From the NCBI GenBank assembly GCA_032629725.1, contig JAFEVB010000031.1, positions 62,001 to 126,000 on the forward strand: a stretch of DNA of 64,000 nucleotides, given 5' to 3'. Of this stretch, positions 11,483 to 22,225 are shown piece by piece. How positions within the stretch are numbered: the stretch's first letter is position 1; each line of letters opens with the position of its first letter. The translations under genes were made by a program, and so were the position numbers. This stretch comes from Gremmenia infestans (lineage: Eukaryota > Ascomycota > Leotiomycetes > Helotiales > Hamatocanthoscyphaceae). The notes under the pieces are model-generated. The model saw nothing but the letters and a program-made list of their open reading frames with translations, ran no database searches and had not been told where the DNA came from.

Positions 11483-12618
11483 TTACTGTGGGAGCGAGGT
11501 GTAGCCGCTGCTTCTCTTCTCGATCTTATGGGCCAAATACTCACGAAGGGCAGTGACGCCAAGGTTGAAACCAAACACTGTCATAATCGTCAGAAAAGCA
11601 CAGGAGTATCTCGATGTCAACTTACAGGCATTGGCCGAGGTAGCGAATGCAGCAATGGCGCCCGCAGTATTTTCAGGGCGAACCGTCTTGTGGTCCAGGA
11701 AGAAGTAAACGTATCGGCCTGTGATCTCATGACCAGTATATGCCCAGCCAATGTACAAGAGGGAGAGGAAAGAGATCCCGGCGATTTGAGCAGAGGGAGG
11801 CTAGGTACAATCAGCATGTAGTCGAGAAAGAGGTAGGGGGTGAGCTTGCAGTTGGGCGTCTGATGCTGCTGAAGACGAAGACTTCAGTGAGGGCAATAAG
11901 GGAGACTGCAGCGTATTTATTTACGACGTAGAACTCTGTATACCGACCATGTCCAAATATCTTGTCGCCTGGAACGTCAAGGATAACCGTCAGTATGGGG
12001 AACAGAGATAGGACGGATCTGCATACGGGGAATAGTAGCTTGATCCTGGGGGACCAAGATAGTCCAGTAAATCAGAGTTGTGACATGTGGGAAGGTGACG
12101 GCAGCGAAGTAGAAAATGCTGAACCAGGTCTTGTTCTTGGTCGACTCATGTTGACGAGGGGGCGACAAGAATCTCTGGAAGCGGGTAGCCGTAGTTTGAG
12201 TACCATTTCTGTGATGAGGATAATGAAGGTGCATGAAGGTCCAGGTCTGAAAATCGGAGTCAGTATGCCATAGAGTTGACAGGGGCAAAGGAGACCTACA
12301 GTAGCCATCCAGTGATAGAGGGTCAACATGAAGTAGGCAATATTGGGGGGTTCAAAGACAGTTGACCATCCATGGTTGTTGAACTTGACGTCGTAGTTGA
12401 TGATGGAGATGAAACTGACAGCCAAGTAGATAGCGGTGACACCTCGAAGGCCGACCAAAGTCTTTTGGCCAATGTTCATCCATGGGGAGTGGCAGACGCG
12501 GAGGAAGATGGGCTACGAGATGTGAGGATTGATGTGGATGGTGAGGGTGAGGGTAGAACGATGAACTTACGTGTTCATCTCTCTTGTTCTTGGGAAGGAG
12601 AGCCGTAGAGGAAGACAT
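11483..12618 (-). CDS. Fungal multi-pass membrane protein of unknown function
   Basis: Spliced protein of about 270-290 residues starting MSSSTALLPKNKRDEH. Exon 1 is only 48 nt. It is followed by a cytosolic segment with CHSPW, hydrophobic segments around ALIYLAVSF-like sequence, then HWMATTWTFMHLHYPHH with a histidine cluster, RFLSPPRQ, FAAVTFPHVTTLIYWTILVP, GHGRYTEFYVVNKYAAVSLIAL and YIGWAYTGHEITGRYVYFFLD, ending GYTSLPQ. I count about six to seven membrane spans. I have the impression of a fungal family with this layout but cannot name a function. The fourth intron needs a GC donor (ACT|GCAAGC ... CTAG, ~11791-11875); other introns are GT-AG. A lipid-related enzyme such as the AIG1/FAR-17a type was considered but not supported. 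Confidence 0.75.
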
Positions 12619-13539
12619 TTCGGGATGGTGATGTTTGGACAAGGAACAAGTCGAAGAACGATTGTGGAATGATTTTAGGTGAAGAATGGCAACGGCAGAA
12701 CCAAGATGGGGAGTTTGAGAAGCGATGTACACGAGAACAGAGTGTTATCGCAGAATGCTTGATGTGGTTGTGGATGGTGAAGAGGAGGAAAGAAGCCGAG
12801 GGCAAGGGAAGAGGGAGAAATAGACAACGCGGCGTGCCGTCGAGGTTGAGAGGGAAGGAGCGAAAGAGCAGCTTGCGCTTTCCGTCCATGTTTTTATTTG
12901 CGCCTTGATATCGTGGAAACAAAAACAAATAGCTTCTACTGATAAATGCAAATGGAATGAACGGCAGCGACGAGTGAAGCTTGTATTCGAGGCACGACTC
13001 CGGCGCAGAATATTATCTTCTTGAGCAAAAGCTAGGAAAGGGGCAAGTTAGGTATCCCGCTCCATATGGCACGTACGTTGATTGCAATTGAACCTACCTG
13101 GTGATATGTAATAACTCTTCTAAGCATCTGGGACTATGGGCCTTGTTAAATTAATACCACCTTATACGATTTCTTTGAATGTTTGATAATTTGAGAAGAT
13201 GTTGGTTGGCTGTTGAAGTGAAGCCCAAGTGAAGCCCCGAATTATATCTGGAGACCCTGCATAAGCTTGGGCCAGATTGCACAACCCCTGCACAACTTAT
13301 CCGCGATCTCCAAAGTGTCCACAACTCCACAAGGTACCAACGAGAACACCTGTCCGCGACAATTCAACCACAGGCTGCCACTCTCTTTAGAATTCGCCTG
13401 TCGAGCATTCGAGACTTCCGCAGGAATCGCAGAAGTTTGCTCCAGCTTCGACTCTCCATTCGCAAAGGCCCCGCGACCTTAGACCACCTCCTCGAACTAT
13501 AGAGAGCTTCCCCAGACACCCATCAACCTACCTCCCACC
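12619..13539. promoter_or_regulatory. Divergent intergenic region upstream of the membrane protein and SEC11 genes
   Basis: About 920 bp. The part next to 12618 is purine-rich on the + strand (pyrimidine-rich leader for the - strand gene), and the part before 13540 is a CT/CA-rich leader for SEC11. Several open frames here are composition artefacts without domains or splice signals. Confidence 0.45.
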
Positions 13540-14135
13540 ATGCTCTCCGCCCTCCAAAACCCCCGGCAAGCAGCTGCCCAACTGCTCAACTTCGGCCTTA
13601 TTCTCTCCACCGCATTCATGATGTGGAAAGGCCTCTCTGTCATCTCTGACTCTCCTTCGCCCATCGTCGTCGTCCTCTCGGGCTCAATGGAACCCGCATT
13701 TCAACGAGGCGATTTACTGTTTTTATGGAACAGGAACCTGATGGAAGAGACAAAGGTGGGAGAGATTGTGGTGTATAATGTAAAGGGGAAGGATATTCCA
13801 ATTGTACATCGGCTGGTGAGGAAGTTTGGTCTTGGGTGAGTTCTGCCACGGCTGAAAGAGCACAACACAAATATGGCCCTGGACGATTTGCTAATGGATC
13901 GTGGCCTTGCAGAGAAGAAGCAAAGCTGCTGACAAAAGGCGACAACAATCTCGCAGACGATACGGAACTCTACGCCCGCGGGCAGGATTACATTGAGAGG
14001 AAAGACATTATTGGCAGCGTAATTGCATATATACCGTTCGTGGGCTATGTTACAATCCTCTTAAGTGAGCATCCATGGTTGAAGACAGTTATGCTGGGGC
14101 TAATGGGTCTGGTCGTCGTGATGCAGCGGGAGTAA
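13540..14135 (+). CDS. SEC11: Signal peptidase complex catalytic subunit SEC11
   Basis: Cleaves signal peptides in the ER membrane. Two exons (13540-13835 and 13913-14135; GTGAGT...GCAG) give 172 residues, the usual length. An N-terminal membrane anchor (about residues 17-38) is followed by the S26B signature: VLSGSMEP with the nucleophile serine, VGEIVVYNV, IVHR with the catalytic histidine, and LTKGDNN..DD with the acidic residues. A second hydrophobic stretch (YIPFVGYVTILL) and a C-terminal membrane segment (VMLGLMGLVVVM) close the protein. It is single-copy and essential in yeast. Confidence 0.96.
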
Positions 14136-14797
14136 GAAAAGTTATTAGCGATTTACGACAAGGGCGTTGGGAGGTTGGCCGGCTGTATGAATAACAAGCC
14201 ATTGCATAAAGAAGCTCAAAAACTTAAATAGGAACTTCCATCTATTCTGGCCTTTGTGATTGTGGAAGGGCCTTGGGAGCTGTGATAAGTCCCGCACGTG
14301 TAGCTGCAGCTGAGGGGTTTCAAGACTGAGCTTGGCTGGTCCTTTTTGTTGATTGCGTGAGACCAACGACAGCAGAAACACCTCCCATGCTCGAATTTGT
14401 TATTATAAAGAACTTTAAACCCCCCAGTTGCGAAGGTTTTCCTCCCTTTGATTATTTCGCGTCGTGTGTTTATACATTTCCCCTTTCGCACTTATTTACA
14501 CGCAGCCTTGCCGCTACTGTAGCTCGCTGGCAAGGATCCCCACCGCCCGCTGTTGTTTCTGTGACGTGAGGAAACATTCAATGATTCCACATCCATTCGA
14601 AACACACCAACACCTCTCGAGGTATTTAGTGTCCTTGCAAACATCTGCATCTTCAAACTAGCTGTCTACCTACATAGCCGTAGACTTCTTTACTAGTCCG
14701 CAACTCTATTCTAAACCTACAACATCTCAGCAACACCTCATCTGCGTGCCCCTCCTACGAACAAGCTTCAGCAAACGGCAGATACCAAAAGTCCACA
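14136..14797. promoter_or_regulatory. Intergenic region before the E2 gene
   Basis: About 660 bp holding the SEC11 3' UTR and the promoter and leader of the E2 gene at 14798. The stretch 14600-14790 is CA/CT-rich like other leaders here. No coding sequence supported. Confidence 0.4.
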
Positions 14798-15372
14798 ATG
14801 GCGAGCGGCCAGAAGAGAATCAGCAAGGTGCGCTGTTTCAATTCCCCTCTCCATAATGCGTAGGATGGTAGGTATTGACACGTCTTCAGGAGCTTGCAGA
14901 AGTCACCACGACCCCTCCAGCAGGCATCAAAGTCAGCCTGGTCGACGACAACAATGTCCACAACTGGAACATCATAATGGACGGCCCCGAAGGTTCACCA
15001 TACGCAGTACGTACCCCCTTGAAATCGACAATTCCTCCAGCTAACGGATATCTACAGGGCGGAAAATTCAAGCTCCTTCTCGTCCTCCCCACAGACTACC
15101 CCTTCAAACCGCCCAAGATCAACTTCAAAACCCGCATCTGGCACCCCAACGTAACCTTCGACGAGCACGGCAGCATGTGCATCGGGATCCTCAAGCCCGA
15201 AGCCTGGAAGCCGTCGTCCAAAATCCTGTCCGTGTTGACTGCGACACAGAATCTGCTGCTGGAGCCTGTGCCCGATGATGCGGTCGAGACGACTGCTGCG
15301 AATAGCTTCAAGGAGGATCTAGCGGGGTTCAACAAGACGGCCAAAGAGTATACGAAGAAGTATGCTAAGTAG
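14798..15372 (+). CDS. Ubiquitin-conjugating enzyme E2
   Basis: A 153-residue class I E2 (UBC core only) that carries ubiquitin as a thioester for E3 ligases. Exons 14798-14827, 14890-15006 and 15058-15372; the first codes only MASGQKRISK. The UBC fold is complete: ELAEVTTTPPAG, WNIIMDGPEGSPYAGGKF, LPTDYPFKPPKI, the IWHPN motif, then the active cysteine in GSMCIGIL, EAWKPSSKI, and a C-terminal helix ending KKYAK. Residues after the catalytic cysteine resemble the UBE2D/UBE2L group, but I cannot name the exact orthologue. The residues linking HPN to the cysteine have the normal spacing. Confidence 0.93.
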
Positions 15373-16563
15373 GTGGTGGGGGCTCATGTTGTTACGGATA
15401 TTTTATGATGGGGCTTGAGCTTATGGGGAGATGGTTGATGGAGTGAATCGTGAATGAATGAGATTATGATCATGGCGTTAGGGGCGTGCACTGGCAATAT
15501 GGCAGTAAGTGCATAGATAGAAATACGGTACTGGCTGAGCTCTCCATTGTTTACTTGGGTAGAGGATCCAGGTGATGAGCACACAGGCTGAGTGAGATGA
15601 AATAAAATGAAATGAATGAGTCCGAAACCTACCTTACACATAGACCTCTCCAAGCCTCTTACGTACCACAATGGCTCTCACCCTCTTTTCTTTTTCGCGG
15701 TGTTCATTTTGGTTTTGAATCTCACGCCAAGAATGCTGTACCCATTATACAGACTTTCATTTCCTGCGTCTAAGGATACTTTATAATCATGATCTACATA
15801 TTTCATACTCGGTGCATATAACTAATGAACTATAAAGCAATTCATTCCAATCGACATCTACTTTGCAGTGCAGCGCGTTAAAAGCCACCACGACGCGACT
15901 CGGAAAATCAAGGCGCGTTAGAAGATTACGAGATGCTGCAGCCATGCGCGGAACTACTGTATCACTCTTTGGACGTCTCTCTATCTCCTACTCTGTATAG
16001 TAAAGTAATAATTACATCACACCACACCACGATCGATAGTTGGTTTCTTCTGTAGAACCTCGAACTGACCGACACATGCACCTGCAAATGCCTCGTAAAT
16101 TAATGATGCTTATAATTTATTAAAGTATTCCCATTACCTTGGAAGGGGTGATGCTGCAGTGTCACGTTTTGCGGAACGTGCAGGCCTATTCCATGAGATT
16201 GTCATTGATACGTCAAATGCGCTTTTAAGATTGCTGTGCTCATACCCTTCTTAATATCAGAGAACTCAGCTTGGACTCGGACCCACGAAACATAACATAA
16301 ACACCCAAAACGCCCTCCGAATACGGGGAAAGTCCTCGAGAACTTCAATTCCTCTTACACCGACTAGTACTTGTTGTGGGAGTTTTGGATGCAGAGTTAT
16401 ATCGGCGTCATTGAAGAAGTGAGCCCGTTTGTTACTACCAGCCCCCCCTACGTCCATGGACCTAGCAGAGCAGAGCAGAGTTCGAGAGATTGAGGACAAG
16501 CTGTGAGGAGGACGAGAGACAAGACCTGGTTCGGCGGTGTGGAGGAGAAGCTCTGGAGGGACA
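15373..16563. promoter_or_regulatory. Intergenic region before the TBC gene
   Basis: About 1.2 kb with the E2 3' UTR and the promoter and leader of the TBC protein. An ATG at 16456 opens a 16-codon frame that stops at TGA before the TBC start, so it could act as an upstream open frame. A GTG-started extension of the TBC frame from 16537 exists but is unlikely to be used. Nothing else is recognised. Confidence 0.4.
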
Positions 16564-19047
16564 ATGAGCATGGCAAATGGACTGAATGGCAGTGGGAAGA
16601 GTAATAGTAATGGCAATGGTAATGGTAATGGTAATAATGCCTTGGGGCTGTCCACGCCTGGCTCCCTCGACGTCGATAATGCCCCCGTCAAGAGGCAACG
16701 CAGCCAACGGAATATGAAGTTCAGTCTCTATCCTTCGCGACCTCGAACAGCCTCGGCGACTACATCTGGTCCTTCATCGCCGGTGTCACCATTCGCTCCG
16801 CAACTCCCACCTCTTCCTCTATCGTCTCGAGAAGAGACACTGGCCCCCCCAACGAACAATCCCCAACGCCCTAATACCTCCCACCACACCAGCACGAACG
16901 ACACACCGAGATCCTTCAACACATCCCCCCAAATCTCCCAAATCCCCCACAGCCTTCACAAACGACCCTCCGAGGCCTCGAGACTCAGGGCGCTGAACAA
17001 TGGCTACAGATCTCACTCCTCAGACGGCCGACACACACCAGAACCCGGACTGGAGAGCTTCTCCCGACCACGCCAATCCAGCCTACGCCGGCGGAACGAT
17101 TCACCCAAGCCCCTGACCCACGGCGCGACCTTCCCCCTCCAAGCACACGACGAAGAGCAAACAACGGATCAGCAACTAGTAGCACGAGACAGAGGCCTCT
17201 CCGTCTCCTCTACCTTGTCTGTTGCCAGCTTCATACCCTCCCACAAATTGCGTCCTTCGGCATCCATACCCGACTACCAATCCGCAGATTCAATATACTC
17301 TCGGCAAAGGAATCTGAATAATTCTAATTACAGGCCTGCGAGACGACCAGATAGCAATTACTCGGCCCATACACGAGAACCGATAGCGAGACCTACAGGA
17401 TTTGAAAGCGAAGAGGTACGAACCAGTTTTCGCTCGGCATTGACTACGAATTCGAGCATATTGGGTACGAGCGGGACGGAGAGGAGTAGTGTGATGACCA
17501 AGAGCAGCTCCGCGACTTCGATATTTGGACGGGATGAGGGCATGAGTGTAGATGACGCTATTGGAATGTATGAAAGCGGATTTCAGGACTCGGGTACAGA
17601 GGATAACTATGGGCCGCCAAGACCCAGTTCTGAGCAAGGGAGGGCGTCAAGGCTGTCGGAGGCAATGAACGATTCGTTGTTGGCGCCTTCTGGTCCTATT
17701 ATCAGGGACTCGACGGCGATGTTCGAGTCTGGGATTAATTATACGCCGAGTCTGGGAGAGAGTAGTGGGCAAGATGGGACTATGGATATTCAGGAATCGT
17801 ATTTTGATGGGCCGGCTTCGAGTCGACCCGTGACAAGTGCGACTTATACGAAAGATGATGGGACTCGAGATCGATACGGCTTCCGGAAAGCTACGGCAAA
17901 CGTTCCAATAGAAAAGTACGAAGCTTGGAATGGATCCTATACAGAGTACCTTGCTCGACGGCGGAAGAAATGGGTGGCTCTACTGAAGGACAGCGGCCTC
18001 ATTACAGATAACCCCTTCCGCTTCCCGCCACAATCAACAAAAGTAAGACGGTTTGTGAGGAAAGGCATCCCCCCAGACTGGAGAGGAGCAGCCTGGTTCT
18101 ACTACGCCGGAGGTCCAGCCATGGTCTCAAAACACTACGGTGTATATGACGACCTTGTCAGGAAAGCAGCCGCGGGTGGAGTGAGCGAAACAGACGACGA
18201 GATCATTGAACGAGATCTCAACCGTACATTTCCCGATAACATTAGATTCAAGCCCGATACTCCCCCGGGTCGAGACTCTCACGCAGCCCCAGAAGTAGAA
18301 ACGCCCATGCTGCAAGCACTACGCCGCGTATTACAAGCGTTCTCAATATTCAACCCGAAAATCGGGTACTGCCAATCCCTGAATTTCCTCGCGGGTCTTC
18401 TACTTCTTTTTATGGAAGAAGAAAAAGCCTTCTGGATGCTCAATATCATCACCCGCGTCTACCTTCCCGGTACACATGAAGTGAACCTCGAAGGCGTAAA
18501 TGTAGATCTCGGCGTTCTTATGATCAGTATCAAAAGCATGATGCCTCAGATATGGGCCAAGATTGGTGGAGAGCTTGACGGCTCTGATGGTGATGGGAAG
18601 GTGTCTATGCGGCTACCTCCTGTTACTTTATGCGCGACTGCGTGGTTCATGTCCTGCTTCATCGGTACATTGCCTATCGAAACCACACTCCGGGTCTGGG
18701 ACTCCTTTTTTTACGAAGGCAGCAAAACGCTCTTCCGCATCGCACTCGCGATCTTCAAAGTCGGCGAACAGGAGATCAAAGCTGTAAGCGACCCGATGGA
18801 AATCTTCCAAGTCGTTCAGACGATCCCGCGACGTCTGATTGATGCCAGCGCACTGATGGAGGTGTGTTTTAGGAGGAGGAATGGCTTTGGAAACTTATCG
18901 CAGGACACGATTGAAAAGCTGCGCGCGCAGAGACGGAAAGGGTATGCGGATGAGAGGGAGAGGGATAGGAAGATAGCTGCAGGCATAGTACCTAATGGGT
19001 CGGACAGGAAGGGCATAGCTTCTAAAATGAAGAAGAGATTATTATGA
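16564..19047 (+). CDS. TBC-domain Rab GTPase-activating protein
   Basis: Intronless, 827 residues from the ATG at 16564. Residues 1 to about 440 are low-complexity, rich in Ser, Pro, Arg and Asn, and look disordered; a GGTAAT-type microsatellite (about 16600-16637) codes an NGNGNG run. The TBC domain follows: RKGIPPDWRGAAWFYYAG, then IIERDLNRTFPDN with the IxxDxxR arginine-finger motif, GYCQSLNFLAGLLLLFM with the YxQ glutamine finger, and MSCFIGTLPIETTLRVWDSFFYEG. Both catalytic fingers are present, so GAP activity is expected. The Rab target cannot be read from sequence. The C-terminus ends in a basic helix (KMKKRLL). Confidence 0.93.
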   Translation: MSMANGLNGSGKSNSNGNGNGNGNNALGLSTPGSLDVDNAPVKRQRSQRNMKFSLYPSRPRTASATTSGPSSPVSPFAPQLPPLPLSSREETLAPPTNNPQRPNTSHHTSTNDTPRSFNTSPQISQIPHSLHKRPSEASRLRALNNGYRSHSSDGRHTPEPGLESFSRPRQSSLRRRNDSPKPLTHGATFPLQAHDEEQTTDQQLVARDRGLSVSSTLSVASFIPSHKLRPSASIPDYQSADSIYSRQRNLNNSNYRPARRPDSNYSAHTREPIARPTGFESEEVRTSFRSALTTNSSILGTSGTERSSVMTKSSSATSIFGRDEGMSVDDAIGMYESGFQDSGTEDNYGPPRPSSEQGRASRLSEAMNDSLLAPSGPIIRDSTAMFESGINYTPSLGESSGQDGTMDIQESYFDGPASSRPVTSATYTKDDGTRDRYGFRKATANVPIEKYEAWNGSYTEYLARRRKKWVALLKDSGLITDNPFRFPPQSTKVRRFVRKGIPPDWRGAAWFYYAGGPAMVSKHYGVYDDLVRKAAAGGVSETDDEIIERDLNRTFPDNIRFKPDTPPGRDSHAAPEVETPMLQALRRVLQAFSIFNPKIGYCQSLNFLAGLLLLFMEEEKAFWMLNIITRVYLPGTHEVNLEGVNVDLGVLMISIKSMMPQIWAKIGGELDGSDGDGKVSMRLPPVTLCATAWFMSCFIGTLPIETTLRVWDSFFYEGSKTLFRIALAIFKVGEQEIKAVSDPMEIFQVVQTIPRRLIDASALMEVCFRRRNGFGNLSQDTIEKLRAQRRKGYADERERDRKIAAGIVPNGSDRKGIASKMKKRLL

Positions 19048-19329
19048 TCTTATGACGGAAGTTTCATTGCCATACTGATGATATCATGAACTTGGGTACG
19101 ACTATAGATAAAAAATCTAGAATACACATATGAGTACTTTCAATTCAGAGTAATATTAATTAATGGCTGAAGTCAAGATTACTGCAAGTGATTGGAAGTC
19201 TCGGTTCCCCTTTCTTCAATTTGTTGTTGTGCCAACGACGCTAAGAAATGGTTGTTTGCTTTTTGATATCGCAAACTTCCCAAAGTTCCTGAATAGCATC
19301 CTCAAAACCCCATAATCTAATCCTCAAAA

Positions 19330-21803
19330 ATGGACCACCCTTCCAAATCAGCACTCTTCGAAGTGTACCTACGACTTCGACCAGCAGGACCAACAAACAA
19401 TTCCTCATTTAGTCTCACGGCACCCGCCAGATTCTTGACAGTTGAAGAACCACCGACTGAAGATGCGCCACCTACACATATCACACTCAATCCTCCCAAT
19501 GACAACCGCAGGCGGGCTGTAGAGAAATTCGCGTTTACAAAAGTGTTTGAGGAGGAGGCTTCGCAACTTGATCTCTTTGGCGGCACTGGCGTACTGCCAC
19601 TTGTTGAGGGAGTCCTTGGACCACAGGGTGGTGATGGCCGGGATGGATTGTTGGCTACGCTTGGTGTTACGGGATCTGGAAAGGTATTTTGACTGCTTCC
19701 AATACGATAGATCTATGCTAATCTTGATAGACACATACAATCATGGGCTCCAAGTCCCAACGAGGCCTTACACAACTTGCCCTCGATGTCCTCTACCGAT
19801 CAATCTCAAACAATATCCTCGACCCAAACACCACCACCTCCCTTCACGCCACAATCGCAGCCTCCGATCCCTCTGAAGCACAAGTTATGTCCGCTCAGAT
19901 GTTCCTCGACACCATGTTCAGCGACCCCGCCGCACCCTCCAGAGCAAGTTCACGGGCACCAACACCAATGGTGGTACGAATACCCCCCTCTACTCCCTCC
20001 CACCCCAGCTCGCGGGGACTCTGCCCATCGCTCAACGCAGGAAGTCCTCCAAGTACTTGCAATGTAGAAGATGGTGTTCTAGGAACAGCAGCATTGCCGA
20101 CAGTGTCGCGTTCTCCCTTTAGCAACATCCCATCTTACATGCAGTCAACTTTTGCTCAGGCAAGAAAATATGTTTTTACTAAGTCTCCATTAAAGGGCGA
20201 ATCCTATCCACCTCCTACCCCACGACGACATCTCCTACAGCGACCATCGGTTCTGCCACAGTTGCCTAACATCAGTAACGTCACCGTGAATGCTGACCAA
20301 CATGCCGAATACGCGATCCTCATCTCAATGTACGAGGTATACAACGACCGAATTTTTGATCTGCTTACACCAGCACTACCGGGGAAATCAACAAAGGAGT
20401 TCCGGCGTCGGCCATTGCTCTTCAAACCCACAGAGCAATCGCCTGATCGGAAAGTCGTAGCTGGTCTACGCAAGATCATCTGCGGGACAATGAGAGAAGC
20501 GCTAATGGTATTAGAAGCAGGACTGCACGAACGTCGCGTAGCAGGAACAGGTTCCAACAGCGTGTCTTCTCGATCCCATGGTTTCTTCTGTGTTGAGGTA
20601 AAGAAGCGCCGACGTAGTCGCGCTCCTGGTGCTTGGGGTGGGAGTGCGCTAACGATTGTGGATTTGGCGGGGAGTGAGAGAGCGAGAGATGCAAAGACGC
20701 AAGGTGCTACGCTACAGGAGGCGGGGAAGATTAATGAGAGTTTGATGTATCTTGGGCAATGCTTGCAAATGCAGTCTGATATTGGATCCTCTACAAAGGT
20801 ACTTCGTTCCACTCTACATGCCTAACACATTTTTCTAACCATCCAACAGCCAAACCTCGTTCCGTTCCGCCAATGCAAACTCACTGAACTCCTCTTCTCG
20901 AATTCCTTTCCCTCAACCTCTACACCCTCTCATCATCATTCTTCACACAACCGCAATCCCCAAAAGGCAATAATGATAGTAACCGCCGACCCACTTGGCG
21001 ACTTCAACGCCACCTCCCAAATTCTGCGGTACTCTGCCCTGGCGCGAGAAATCACGGTTCCCCGCATCCCTTCCGTTACATCCACCATCCTCGCTCAATC
21101 CACCGCATCTCATTACTTCGCCCCACGCACTGGACGTGCAAGTCCAACAGAAACAGAGCGCGAGACAATGGAGATCGCTGCGCTTGAGATCGCGAGATTG
21201 AGTGAAGAGATTGATGGTTTGAGAGATGCGTTGAGAGATGAGCAGGAACGCCGTGTTGAATCAGATGCACATCTTGAATCTATGACTGACAGAATAATGG
21301 AAGTCGAGATGACGGTACGAGAAGAAGTGTTCTCGGAAATGGAGGCTAAGATGCAGGAGGAGATGAGACGCTGGAAGGCCAATCTCGCTGCTGAATCGGA
21401 TCGGAATGATGAGCATTTGGACAGGAAACTCGAGATTCTCACCAAAACCATGGATCTTGGAGCCGACGAAGAAGATAAGGAGAATGCCAATTCCGGGCCT
21501 GGTGAAGATCTTGAATTGGAGAATGATCAACTCAAGAGAGAAGTGGCTCAATTGAGACGTGAACTCGGATCCCGCAGTCCCAGCAAAAGTCAACGCATGC
21601 CTCTCAGGGAAAGCAGATCCAACCGTACCCTGAACGATATTGGACGCAGCATGGAGAATCTAAGAATCTCAAATGCGCCAACGCCTCAGCAGGACAAGGC
21701 TAGGGGTGGAGTTAGTGGGAGTGGCAGTCCGTTGAAGAAAGTCAGGAAGTTTACCGGTAGGAAATGGGATATGGGGGCTGGGGATGAGGGTGATATGCTT
21801 TGA
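19330..21803 (+). CDS. Kinesin motor protein, kinesin-6-like
   Basis: Exons 19330-19683, 19731-20798 and 20850-21803 give 791 residues. The N-terminal motor domain has P-loop GVTGSGKTHT, switch I NSVSSRSH, switch II VDLAGSERA and the FRQCKLTELL helix. Between the P-loop region and MYEVYNDRIFDLL there is a Pro/Ser-rich insertion of about 150 residues, the position of the long loop-6 insertion in kinesin-6 (MKLP1/KIF23) motors, whose P-loop is the same GVTGSGKTHT. After the motor, from about residue 540, a coiled coil rich in E/R (EIARLSEEIDGL...) leads to a basic Ser-rich tail. The expected role is central-spindle and cytokinesis function, inferred from subfamily. Both introns are short (47 and 51 bp). 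Confidence 0.9.
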
Positions 21804-22225
21804 GTACTACCTACATAATACCCTTTTCTCTTTCCTTCTCGGAGTAGCTTGCAAGCGGCCTTAGCATTCTTGTTCTATTGATGAAGCGGGGTTGGGGGAG
21901 GTGTTTAGGAGTTTAACTTTTCTTGATTGACGGGGAATTTTATTTTAATGAGTTCAAGTTGATTGATAATGAGATGATGAATATAATGCAAAATATTTAC
22001 CGTATGGGACGCAACGTGTTCCTTCTGCACCGCACCTTTGTATTGCGGTACGTATCATTCGCTCATATACCTATCGACTTACAGGGGTATATGCGGCGTA
22101 GTCTCTCCACCCCACCATGCGGCTCACTCATGATACTTGTCCTTTACTTCGTATAATCAATCTATATATCCTTTCATCTTCGCAAGTCAGTTAGTTGACC
22201 ACAATGATATTATACCAGATATATT
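21804..22225. promoter_or_regulatory. Intergenic region before the first MFS transporter
   Basis: About 420 bp with the kinesin 3' UTR and the promoter of the + strand transporter at 22226. AT-rich just before the start. No coding sequence supported. Confidence 0.4.

Noticed and set aside
16537..16563. Upstream extension of the TBC protein starting MWRRSSGG
   Set aside because: It would start at a GTG codon. The first ATG in the frame is at 16564, so the gene is started there.
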